Assembly: GCA_947575475.1 (NCBI GenBank)
Contig: CANPNN010000011.1
Span: 1 to 17,667 of the forward strand
DNA from: an uncultured Pseudoflavonifractor sp.
GTDB taxonomy: Bacteria; Bacillota_A; Clostridia; Oscillospirales; Oscillospiraceae
Reading direction: 5' to 3'
Length of the DNA stretch: 17,667 bases
In this document: positions 7,506 through 14,494 of the stretch, one piece after another
How the letters are laid out: every line of letters begins with the position of its first letter
Position numbering within the stretch: the first letter of the stretch is position 1
Translations under genes and position numbers: made by a program
The notes under the pieces: model-generated
Database searches by the model: none
What the model saw: only the letters and a program-made list of their open reading frames with translations
Told to the model about the DNA's origin: nothing

Positions 7506-8201
7506 TTGACAAAGAAAGTTCTGGTACTGGAGGACGAGGCCAATATCCGTTCCTTCATCGTTATCAACCTGAAGCGGGCGGGCTATGAGACGGTAGAGGC
7601 GGGGACGGGACAGGAGGCTTTGGACCAGCTTCACAGGAATCCGGATGTGAATGTGGCCCTTCTGGATGTAATGCTGCCCGATATGGACGGCTTTGAGGTC
7701 TGCCGCCGCATCCGGGCGGGAGATAACCGTATTGGCATCATTATGCTGACCGCCCGGACCCAGGAGATGGACAAGGTGACGGGGCTGATGACGGGGGCGG
7801 ATGATTATGTGACCAAGCCATTTTCGCCCGCCGAGCTCACCGCCCGGATCGACGCTCTCTGCCGTCGGGCCACCGGGGAACCCTCCGTCCTGACGGATAC
7901 CGGGGAGATCAGTTGTCCGCCGTTTCTGCTGAACACCCGAAACCGGACCCTGGAGAAAAACGGCCAGCGGGTAAAGTTGACCCAGGTGGAATATTCCATT
8001 GTCAAGCTTTTTATGGATAATATCGGTAAGGCCCTGGCCCGGGAGGAGATCTTGGATGCAGTCTGGGGCAAGGACTATTTTGGAGAAGTGAAGATCGTGG
8101 ATGTAAACATCCGCCGTCTGCGTATCAAGATCGAGGACGATCCCCAAAACCCCACTTATATCACAACAGTCTGGGGCTTTGGCTACAAGTGGGGATTTTG
8201 A
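7506..8201 (+). CDS. OmpR/PhoB-type response regulator
   Basis: This 231-residue cytoplasmic transcription regulator has a receiver domain (1-118) with acidic pocket E9-D10-E11, phospho-acceptor D54 in ALLDVMLP, T82 and K104 in TKPFSP. A winged-helix DNA-binding domain (about 125-231) ends in the usual T-V-W-G-F-G-Y-K-W. The frame is open from 7371, inside the lipoprotein gene, but TTG 7506 is the start that fits: GAGGAGGAG lies at 7492-7500, 5 bases before it, and the protein then begins TKKVLVLEDE as the family does. It should be phosphorylated by the histidine kinase encoded 41 bases downstream. Target genes are unknown; no direct-repeat operator was recognised upstream of its own operon. 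Confidence 0.95.
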   Translation: MTKKVLVLEDEANIRSFIVINLKRAGYETVEAGTGQEALDQLHRNPDVNVALLDVMLPDMDGFEVCRRIRAGDNRIGIIMLTARTQEMDKVTGLMTGADDYVTKPFSPAELTARIDALCRRATGEPSVLTDTGEISCPPFLLNTRNRTLEKNGQRVKLTQVEYSIVKLFMDNIGKALAREEILDAVWGKDYFGEVKIVDVNIRRLRIKIEDDPQNPTYITTVWGFGYKWGF

Positions 8202-8242
8202 GATAAAGCCCACAGCAAGCAAGAGGAAGGAAGGTGAACGCC

Positions 8243-9673
8243 GTGCCAAAAATGAAGGGCATCCGCCGCCGCTGGATGACCAATTCCATCGGTATGGTCC
8301 TTTTTATCCTCCTGTTCGCTATCACCGCCTTTTCGGTGGCCATGGGAGGGTACTACTATGCGACCCTTTCCAATGGCCTGCAGACTAAGGCGGAATATGT
8401 GGTGGAATTTTTTGGCGAATACTCAACCCAGAGTGAGTACTATCAGCATGTGGTCACCTATGTGAACAATAACGCTGAGGGGAAGGACAATGTGGAGATG
8501 CAGTTCCTGGGCACCAACGGGACCATCCGCTTCTCCACCTTTGGTCTGGCGGCCTACAGTACCCCTGGCACCCCTGACATTGCAGGAGCGCTCAACGAAC
8601 AATCGCCCCAGACGACCCCCTGGACGGGAAAGGACCCCTCCACAGGGGAACATATCATGGCGGTCTCCGCTCCCGTGCTTGTGGACGGCCGGGCGGTAGC
8701 GGCGGTCCGGTATGTGACCTCCCTGCGTCTGGTGGACCGACAGCTTGTCATCATTATTTCCATCACCGCCGCCATCGGCTTTGTGATATTGCTGTTGGTT
8801 TATTTCTCCAACCTCTATTTTGTCAAATCTATCGTGGAGCCGGTGGCGGGTATCACCGAGATCACCAAGCGCATTGCCGGCGGCAGCTACGGGATCCAGA
8901 TCGACAAGCAGCACGACGATGAGATCGGAGATCTGACCGATGCTATCAACGACATGTCCTCCCGCATCGACCAGGCAGAAAAGATGAAGTCAGAGTTTAT
9001 CTCCTCGGTCTCCCATGAGCTGCGCACTCCCCTTACCGCCATCAATGGCTGGGCTGAGACTATTCAGCGAGGGGAGGTCCGGGATGCGGAGGACGTAAAA
9101 AAGGGAATGGGTATCATTGTCTCTGAGGCAAAACGCCTTACCAATATGGTGGAGGAGCTGTTGGAATTCTCACGCATTGAGGACGGCCGCTTTACGCTTT
9201 CCATGGAGCCGGTGGATCTGAAGGCGGAATTTGAGGACGCGGTCTACACCTATCGGGAGTTTTTCCGTAAGGAGGGAATCGAGCTTACCTATGCCGACAG
9301 CGAGGAGGAATTCCCCCCTGTGAACGCCGACCCGGAGCGGCTGCGGCAGGTCTTTTCCAACCTTTTGGATAACGCTGCCAAGCACGGCGGCAGCGGCGGA
9401 CGCATTGACTGCGCCATCCGGCAGGAGGAGGGCTGGGTGGTGATCACCATCCGGGATTACGGCCCCGGCATCCCCAGTGACGAGCTGCCTCTTATCAAGA
9501 CAAAATTCTACAAAGGTTCCTCCAAAGCCCGGGGCTCCGGGATCGGCCTTGCAGTCTGCGAGGAGATCGTCTCCCGCCACGAGGGAGAGTTGATCATTGG
9601 CAACGCCGAGGGCGGCGGATGTATCGTTGCGATCCGTCTTCCAGAGGGTACGGCATCCGGAAGTGGAACATAA
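8243..9673 (+). CDS. Membrane sensor histidine kinase
   Basis: This 476-residue kinase pairs with the preceding response regulator. Membrane segment 1 (about 14-37) and segment 2 (about 168-190) flank an extracytoplasmic sensing domain of about 130 residues. Then come HAMP (about 192-245), the HisKA domain with autophosphorylated H258 in SVSHELRTP, and the ATPase domain with N box NLLDNAAKH (373-381), G1 box DYGPGIP (405-411) and G2 box GSGIGLAV (431-438). All catalytic boxes are intact. GTG 8243 is favoured because the purine-rich stretch ending GGAAGG lies 8 bases upstream; GTG 8234 (3 residues longer) and ATG 8252 (3 shorter) are alternatives. The sensor domain suggests an extracellular or envelope signal, perhaps relayed by the lipoprotein made from the same operon. 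Its ligand is unknown. Confidence 0.95.
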   Translation: MPKMKGIRRRWMTNSIGMVLFILLFAITAFSVAMGGYYYATLSNGLQTKAEYVVEFFGEYSTQSEYYQHVVTYVNNNAEGKDNVEMQFLGTNGTIRFSTFGLAAYSTPGTPDIAGALNEQSPQTTPWTGKDPSTGEHIMAVSAPVLVDGRAVAAVRYVTSLRLVDRQLVIIISITAAIGFVILLLVYFSNLYFVKSIVEPVAGITEITKRIAGGSYGIQIDKQHDDEIGDLTDAINDMSSRIDQAEKMKSEFISSVSHELRTPLTAINGWAETIQRGEVRDAEDVKKGMGIIVSEAKRLTNMVEELLEFSRIEDGRFTLSMEPVDLKAEFEDAVYTYREFFRKEGIELTYADSEEEFPPVNADPERLRQVFSNLLDNAAKHGGSGGRIDCAIRQEEGWVVITIRDYGPGIPSDELPLIKTKFYKGSSKARGSGIGLAVCEEIVSRHEGELIIGNAEGGGCIVAIRLPEGTASGSGT

Positions 9674-9685
9674 GTTCTAATTTTT

Positions 9686-9717
9686 GATCCAACTCCCTTG
9701 AAAAAGGGAGTTGGGTC
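9686..9717 (+). terminator. Hairpin after the kinase gene, poor T tract
   Basis: CCAACTCCCTT (9689-9699) and AAGGGAGTTGG (9704-9714) form a perfect 11-bp stem closed by a GAAA tetraloop, extendable to 14 bp (9686-9717). Only TCTGTT follows, so it would be a weak terminator for the two-component operon. The loop and right arm overlap the next promoter. Confidence 0.45.
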
Positions 9718-9726
9718 TGTTACAAT
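9698..9726 (+). promoter_or_regulatory. Strong sigma-A promoter of the DUF1385-prmC unit
   Basis: TTGAAA (9698-9703) and TACAAT (9721-9726) match the consensus at 5 of 6 positions each and are spaced by exactly 17 bases. The -35 box lies in the loop of the preceding hairpin and the spacer is its right arm. Transcription would start near 9733, directly in front of an 8-bp hairpin. Confidence 0.8.
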
Positions 9727-9734
9727 AAGAATGC

Positions 9735-9756
9735 AGCGTCCCTCTTATGGGACGCT
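9735..9756 (+). promoter_or_regulatory. 5'-terminal mRNA hairpin before the DUF1385 ribosome binding site
   Basis: AGCGTCCC (9735-9742) and GGGACGCT (9749-9756) pair perfectly around a TCTTAT loop. With the predicted start site near 9733 the hairpin would form the very 5' end of the transcript, and the ribosome binding site AAAGGAGA (9758-9765) begins 2 bases after it. Confidence 0.5.
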
Positions 9757-9772
9757 CAAAAGGAGAACCCTC

Positions 9773-10756
9773 ATGCTGAAACGACTGCTTTTTTTGGCCG
9801 CAAGCGGCTTTAAGACTATGATCGGCGGACAGGCCCTTATAGAGGGGATCTTGATGATGGGGCCGGATAAAAAGTCCATTGTGGTCCGTAAGCCGGACGG
9901 GGAGCTGGAGATCAAGACCGAACCCCGGAAGGCGCTGAAAGACAAGTACCCCATTGTGGGACTGCCCCTGATCCGGGGCGTGGTGAATTTTGGCTCCTCC
10001 ATGTATAACGGAGTTACGGCTCTGATGTACTCGGCGGAGTTTTACCCGGAGGATGAGGAAGGGGAGGAGGAACCCTCCAAATTTGAAAAATGGCTGGACG
10101 AAAAGCTGGGCAGCGAGAAGCTTACCAGACTTGTTATCACCCTGGCGGTGGTGATGGGGATGGCTTTTTCAGTGGGGCTATTTATTCTTCTGCCCACCGC
10201 TCTGGGCGGGGGAGTGGTCCGGCTCTTTCCCGGCTGCCCTGATTGGGGGCGGAATCTGATCGAGGGGATCCTGAAGATAGTCATCTTTCTCCTTTATCTG
10301 ATCCTCTGCTCCCGGATGAAGGATATTCACCGTACCTTTCAGTATCACGGAGCAGAGCATAAGACCATCTTTTGCTATGAGGCGGGCCTTCCCCTGACGG
10401 TGGAGAATGTCCGCAAGCAGCCCAAGCACCACCCACGCTGTGGGACCAGTTTCCTTTTTGTAGTCATCGTGGCGTCTATCCTCCTGTCCAGTGTGGTGTT
10501 TTCCCTTGTGGAGGTGGAAAATACTCTCCTGCGTATGGGAGCCCACCTTGCGATGCTGCCCTTCATTGTCAGTATCACTTACGAGTTTAACCGCTTCGTG
10601 GGCGGCCATGACGGGGCCTTTTGCCGTCTGGTCCGAGCCCCTGGTATGGCCATCCAACGCTGGACTACCTTTGAGCCGGATGACAGTATGATCGAAGTGG
10701 GGATCCGGGCCCTCACCGAGGTGCTGCCCCAAAGAGAAGGGGCGGACCGCTGGTAA
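9773..10756 (+). CDS. DUF1385 family membrane protein (YqhQ-like)
   Basis: This 327-residue membrane protein belongs to a widespread family of uncertain function often found near prfA/prmC in Firmicutes. Family hallmarks are IGGQALIEGILMMGP (17-31), FQYHGAEHKTI (189-199) and HPRCGTSF (220-227). The histidines and cysteine of the last two motifs could bind a metal, but that is my inference. Membrane segments are at about 120-145, 163-180, 227-247 and 254-272. An acidic stretch (PEDEEGEEEPS) precedes the first segment. The frame is open from TTG 9698, but that codon is inside the promoter and ATG 9731 is at or before the transcription start. ATG 9773 has AAAGGAGA 7 bases upstream and gives the normal family start. 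prmC follows after 44 bases. Confidence 0.88.
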   Translation: MLKRLLFLAASGFKTMIGGQALIEGILMMGPDKKSIVVRKPDGELEIKTEPRKALKDKYPIVGLPLIRGVVNFGSSMYNGVTALMYSAEFYPEDEEGEEEPSKFEKWLDEKLGSEKLTRLVITLAVVMGMAFSVGLFILLPTALGGGVVRLFPGCPDWGRNLIEGILKIVIFLLYLILCSRMKDIHRTFQYHGAEHKTIFCYEAGLPLTVENVRKQPKHHPRCGTSFLFVVIVASILLSSVVFSLVEVENTLLRMGAHLAMLPFIVSITYEFNRFVGGHDGAFCRLVRAPGMAIQRWTTFEPDDSMIEVGIRALTEVLPQREGADRW

Positions 10757-10800
10757 AGGGAGACCCTTTTTGAAAATATCCACCCCGGGAGGTGAGTCCC

Positions 10801-11664
10801 TTGGCGACCACATATAACAATCTATATTTGGATATTCGCCGCAAGCTGAAAGCGGCGGGGATCCCCGCCGCTCAGTTGGAGGCCAGAGAGCTTGTCTGCT
10901 ATGCGGCAGGCAAGGGCCGAGAGGAGTTTTATCGGGATATGGGCCTCTACGCCTCCGACCAGGTGGAAAAGACGGTGGCAGAGCTGACCGCCCGCCGTCT
11001 GGCGGGAGAGCCGGTGGCGTACATTATCGGAGAGTGGGAATTCTATGGCCTGACCCTGGATGTGGATCGGGAGGTGCTGATCCCCAGGATGGACACGGAG
11101 GTATTAGCAGAGCGGGCTATCCTGGCAGCCCGGGCCGCCGGGGAGGGCTGCCGGGTGTTGGACCTGTGTGCCGGCAGCGGCTGTGTAGGCCTTGCAGTGG
11201 CCGCCAACGTTCCTGAATGCCGGGTGGTGTTGGCCGACTATTCGGAGGGAGCCCTCCGGGTCTGCCGCCAGAATATCCGTCGCTGTGAGCTTAGCGACCG
11301 GGTCATTTGTGCGTTCGCCGATGCAAAACTGCCCCCGCTGCCCGCCCTGTGGGATTTTGATGTGATCGCCTGTAATCCGCCCTATATCCCCACTGCGGAT
11401 ATTCCGACCCTGGAGTCCTCGGTGAAGGATTATGAACCTCACAAGGCCCTGGACGGGGGAGAGGATGGACTTGAATTTTACCGTACCGTTTGCTCCAAGT
11501 GGAAGGGGGCCCTCCGCCTGGGCGGCTGTCTGATTTTTGAGGTGGGCGCAGGACAGGCTTCGGATGTGAAGGCCCTGCTGAGTCAAAATGGATTTGAGGA
11601 TGTCCATTCCTTCCAGGATACCCAGGGGATCTGGCGGGTGGTCTCGGGAGCGATCAACGAGTAA
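10801..11664 (+). CDS. prmC: Peptide chain release factor N5-glutamine methyltransferase
   Basis: PrmC uses S-adenosylmethionine to methylate the glutamine of the GGQ motif of release factors RF1 and RF2, which speeds translation termination. The 287-residue protein has the N-terminal helical domain (1-75), the family segment GEWEFYGL (77-84) and LIPRMDTE (93-100), the SAM-binding motif LDLCAGSGCVGLA (120-132) and the catalytic NPPY (192-195). Length is normal. TTG 10801 is preceded by GGGAGGTG (10787-10794) at a 6-base distance; GTG 10792, which would add 3 residues, sits inside that site and is less likely. In many Firmicutes prfA lies next to prmC, but here it is absent: DUF1385 lies upstream and recA downstream. 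Confidence 0.95.
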   Translation: MATTYNNLYLDIRRKLKAAGIPAAQLEARELVCYAAGKGREEFYRDMGLYASDQVEKTVAELTARRLAGEPVAYIIGEWEFYGLTLDVDREVLIPRMDTEVLAERAILAARAAGEGCRVLDLCAGSGCVGLAVAANVPECRVVLADYSEGALRVCRQNIRRCELSDRVICAFADAKLPPLPALWDFDVIACNPPYIPTADIPTLESSVKDYEPHKALDGGEDGLEFYRTVCSKWKGALRLGGCLIFEVGAGQASDVKALLSQNGFEDVHSFQDTQGIWRVVSGAINE

Positions 11665-11725
11665 AAGTCCGAGTTATGGGACAGATGACCTGGTAGACTT
11701 TACCCGTAAGTACCGGCGGGATGCC

Positions 11726-11774
11726 CCGTCCAAAAGACCGTTGTCTGGACGGCGGAAAAGAAGGCCCGTTTTTT
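11726..11774 (+). promoter_or_regulatory. Hairpin and T run in the recA leader
   Basis: CCGTCCA (11726-11732) pairs with TGGACGG (11746-11752), with an inner GAC/GTC pair closing a CGTT loop. A T run (11769-11774) follows 16 bases later, too far for a classical terminator. No typical Gram-positive LexA (SOS) box or good promoter was seen in 11665-11826. The hairpin may end prmC transcripts inefficiently or shape the recA leader. Confidence 0.35.
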
Positions 11775-11826
11775 ACAAGCAAAGGAAAGCATGGCGGGAT
11801 AGGCCCCGCAGGAGAGGAGAAAGAAC

Positions 11827-12999
11827 ATGGCAGAGAAGAAAAAAAACCCCATTACCCAGCCCGGTCAGGCCGCCGATAAGAAGAAGGCTCTGGATACCGC
11901 CTTGGCTCAGATCGAGAAGGATTTCGGCAAGGGAGCGGTGATGCGTCTGGGTGAAAACACGCATGTGGTGGTGGAGGCCATCCCCACTGGATCTCTGGCC
12001 CTGGACCTGGCTTTGGGTATCGGCGGCGTCCCCAAGGGGCGGATCATCGAGATCTACGGTCCGGAATCCTCCGGTAAGACCACTCTGGCCCTCCATATCG
12101 TGGCTCAGGCCCAGAAGCGGGGGGGCGAGGTGGCCTACATCGACGCCGAACACGCTCTGGATCCCGTTTATGCCAGCGCTTTGGGGGTGGATATCGACTC
12201 CATGCTCATCTCCCAGCCCGACACCGGCGAGCAGGGCCTGGAGATCTGCGAGGCCCTGGTCCGCTCCGGAGCCATTGACGTGGTGGTGGTGGACTCGGTG
12301 GCCGCCCTCACCCCGAGAGCTGAGATCGAGGGCGACATGGGCGACGCCCATGTGGGTCTGCTGGCCCGGCTCATGTCCCAGGCCCTCCGGAAGCTGGCTG
12401 GCGTCATCTCCAAAACCAACTGTATCGTCATCTTCATCAACCAGCTTCGGGAGAAGGTGGGGGTGGTCTATGGCAACCCGGAGGTCACCACCGGCGGCCG
12501 GGCTCTGAAATTCTATTCCTCGGTCCGTATCGACATCCGCCGGGTGGAGAGCCTGAAGAACGGCTCCGACGTTATCGGCAACCATGTCCGGGCCAAGATC
12601 GTGAAGAACAAGGTGGCCCCGCCCTTCCGCCAGGCAGAGTTCGATATCCTCTTTGGCGAGGGTATCGCCAAGGAGGGAGAGCTGGTAGACATGGGAGTCC
12701 AGCTGGGCCTGGTGCAGAAGTCAGGCTCCTGGTTCTCCATGGGAGAGGTCCGCATCGGCCAGGGCCGGGACGCCGCCCGCCAATATCTGAAGGACAATCC
12801 CGATATCGCCGAAAAGCTGGAGGCCGACATCCGGGCCAACGCCGCCAAGCTGATGCCCGGAAAGCCGGCTCCCCGTGCTGCGGCCCCTGCCCCTGTCGCC
12901 CCTCCGGCCGCCCCTGTCGCCCCTCCGGCCGCCCCTGCCGCCCGGCCTGTGAGCAGGGCGGTGGATGTGTCCGCCGAGGACTTTGAGGACGCGGACTAA
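11827..12999 (+). CDS. recA: Recombinase RecA
   Basis: RecA forms ATP-dependent filaments on single-stranded DNA, carries out strand exchange and triggers LexA self-cleavage. The 390-residue protein is complete: Walker [10 protein letters not shown] (78-86), Walker B DVVVVD (151-156), L1 around [13 protein letters not shown] (166-178), and L2 around [14 protein letters not shown] (216-229). ATG 11827 follows a GGAGAGGAGAAAG site. The C-terminal tail (344-390) is longer than usual: an Ala/Pro stretch with a repeated APVAPPA unit, encoded by a 21-bp tandem repeat, is followed by the normal acidic end (SAEDFEDAD). The acidic tail is known to moderate DNA binding; the Ala/Pro part is likely a flexible linker. 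recX begins 3 bases after the stop. Confidence 0.98.
   Translation: MAEKKKNPITQPGQAADKKKALDTALAQIEKDFGKGAVMRLGENTHVVVEAIPTGSLALDLALGIGGVPKGRIIEIYGPESSGKTTLALHIVAQAQKRGGEVAYIDAEHALDPVYASALGVDIDSMLISQPDTGEQGLEICEALVRSGAIDVVVVDSVAALTPRAEIEGDMGDAHVGLLARLMSQALRKLAGVISKTNCIVIFINQLREKVGVVYGNPEVTTGGRALKFYSSVRIDIRRVESLKNGSDVIGNHVRAKIVKNKVAPPFRQAEFDILFGEGIAKEGELVDMGVQLGLVQKSGSWFSMGEVRIGQGRDAARQYLKDNPDIAEKLEADIRANAAKLMPGKPAPRAAAPAPVAPPAAPVAPPAAPAARPVSRAVDVSAEDFEDAD
12889..12943 (+). repeat. 21-bp tandem repeat in the 3' end of recA
   Basis: Two exact copies of a 21-bp unit starting GCCCCTGTCGCC (12889-12909 and 12910-12930) and a partial third (12931-12943, one mismatch) encode APVAPPA repeats in the RecA tail. 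The unit is a multiple of three, so copy-number change would stay in frame. Confidence 0.9.
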
Positions 13000-13002
13000 G
13001 CC

Positions 13003-13659
13003 GTGCAGATCGTAAAATTAGAGCCTTCCAAACATGTGGCGGAGCGGTGGCTGTGCTGGTTGGAGGACGGCTCCTGCATCCGGGTCACCGAGAGCGAGGT
13101 GGTCTCCTTTGCTCTCTATACCGGCATGGTCATCTCTGACGACCTTTATGACCAACTCACCGACGCTGCCGCCCGAAGCGGCGTCCGCAGCAAAGCGTTG
13201 GACTATATTTCAGCCCGTCCCATGTCCCGGAAGGAACTGGTGGATAAGCTCACCGCCCGGCGGCCCAAGGGGAAGGACGGCAGGGAGCGTCCTCCCCTTG
13301 CCACACCAGAGCAGGCGGCGGAGGCGGCCGACTGGCTGGAGGACCTGGGTTATTTGAACGACGCTGAATACGCCAAGACCGTGGCCCGGCACTATTCCGC
13401 CAAGGGTTACGGGGACAGAAAGCTGAAGGATGAGTTTTTCCGCCGGGGGATCTCCCGCCAGTATTGGGAGGCCGCTCTTCAGGAGGCCCAGGAGCCGGAG
13501 GAAGGCATTGATGCCTTCCTCCAAAAGCGGTTCCGGGGCCAGATCCCCGACCAGAGGGAGCTGAAACGGGCCTCTGACGCTCTGGCCCGCCGGGGCTACA
13601 ACTGGAGCGAGATCCGGGAGGGGCTGAACCGCTACGGAGCCAATATTGAGGAGGAATAG
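13003..13659 (+). CDS. recX: Regulatory protein RecX
   Basis: RecX binds RecA filaments and modulates, usually restrains, their growth and activity. The 218-residue protein has the usual N-terminal strand domain (residues 1-50, IVKLEPSKHVAERWLCWLED) followed by three-helix RecX repeats: ALDYISARPMSRKEL (66-80), the GYLNDAEYAK segment (about 116-125) and GDRKLKDEFFRRGIS (about 136-150), with a last repeat to about 210. GTG 13003 begins 3 bases after the recA stop and has only a distant GAGG (12985-12988), so expression probably depends on ribosomes finishing recA. The recA-recX order is the common arrangement. A Gly/Lys/Arg-rich insertion (RRPKGKDGRERPP, about 85-97) splits the first repeat. 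Confidence 0.93.
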   Translation: MQIVKLEPSKHVAERWLCWLEDGSCIRVTESEVVSFALYTGMVISDDLYDQLTDAAARSGVRSKALDYISARPMSRKELVDKLTARRPKGKDGRERPPLATPEQAAEAADWLEDLGYLNDAEYAKTVARHYSAKGYGDRKLKDEFFRRGISRQYWEAALQEAQEPEEGIDAFLQKRFRGQIPDQRELKRASDALARRGYNWSEIREGLNRYGANIEEE

Positions 13660-13662
13660 GCC

Positions 13663-14475
13663 ATGGAGGAACGGGAATACCGGACCCGCCTTGGGACCAT
13701 CCGCTACTGGGTAAGCCCCGGGGAGGGGATCCCTCTGGTATTTCTCCCCGGTCTTACCGCGGACCACCGGCTTTTTGAAAAGCAGATCGCGGCCTTTGAG
13801 GGGAAATATCCCCTTCTGGTCTGGGATGCCCCCGGCCACGGAGCCTCCCGGCCCTTCCGGCTGGAGTTCTCTCTGGACAGCAAGGCGGTGTGGCTCCGGG
13901 CCATTCTCCGGCAGGAAGGGCTGGAAAGGCCCATCCTTGTCGGCCAGTCCATGGGGGGCTATGTGGCCCAATGTTTTATGGAGCGGTTCCCCGGAACGGT
14001 CTCCGGATTCGTCTCCATCGACTCCGCCCCCTTGAAGCGGAAATACATTTCGGCAGCGGAGCTTGGCATGCTCAAGCACACGGACCTGATCTACCGCCCC
14101 TATCCCTGGAAGGCCCTCCGGAAGGCGGGGCTGGCCGTGGCCACCACCGACTACGGCCGGGACCTCATGGCCCGAATGATGGCCGGCTACACCAAAAAGG
14201 AGTACGTGGACCTGACGGTCCACGGCTTCCGCATCCTGGCCCAGGCTATGGAAAAGAACCGGCCCTACGAGGTGGACTGCCCCTGTCTCCTCCTCTGCGG
14301 GGAGGAGGATCGGGCGGGCTCCGCCAAACGCTACAACCGCCGCTGGGCGGAGCGGGAGGGGCTGCCTCTGGTATGGCTCCCCAAAGCGGGCCACAATTCC
14401 AACTGCGACGCTCCCGAGCGGGTGAATGCCCTGATGGAAGATTTTATCCGTCGGAGACTTACCACCCCCATCTGA
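13663..14475 (+). CDS. Alpha/beta-fold hydrolase
   Basis: This 270-residue cytoplasmic enzyme of the alpha/beta hydrolase superfamily has oxyanion-loop FLPGLTADH (27-35), the DAPGHG turn (55-60), nucleophile S96 in GQSMGG, acid D216 in GEEDRAG, and H244 in KAGHNSN; the catalytic triad is complete. The N-terminal part (RLGTIRYWV) is typical of small esterases and related enzymes. It starts 3 bases after recX, with GAGGAGGA (13648-13655) inside the recX end, and rimO follows after 19 bases, so it is in the same operon. I cannot name its substrate; an ester or lactone hydrolase is likely from the fold. It has no functional link to its neighbours that I know of. Confidence 0.88.
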   Translation: MEEREYRTRLGTIRYWVSPGEGIPLVFLPGLTADHRLFEKQIAAFEGKYPLLVWDAPGHGASRPFRLEFSLDSKAVWLRAILRQEGLERPILVGQSMGGYVAQCFMERFPGTVSGFVSIDSAPLKRKYISAAELGMLKHTDLIYRPYPWKALRKAGLAVATTDYGRDLMARMMAGYTKKEYVDLTVHGFRILAQAMEKNRPYEVDCPCLLLCGEEDRAGSAKRYNRRWAEREGLPLVWLPKAGHNSNCDAPERVNALMEDFIRRRLTTPI

Positions 14476-14494
14476 ACAAAAGGAGACATTCATT

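Noticed and set aside
9698..9772. TTG 9698 or ATG 9731 as the DUF1385 start
   Set aside because: The first is the -35 box and the second lies at the predicted transcription start; ATG 9773 has the ribosome binding site.
11665..11826. LexA-type SOS operator in front of recA
   Set aside because: Scanning by eye found no CGAAC...GTTCG-like palindrome.
12889..12943. CRISPR-like or mobile repeat
   Set aside because: The repeat is a contiguous in-frame tandem inside recA with no spacers.
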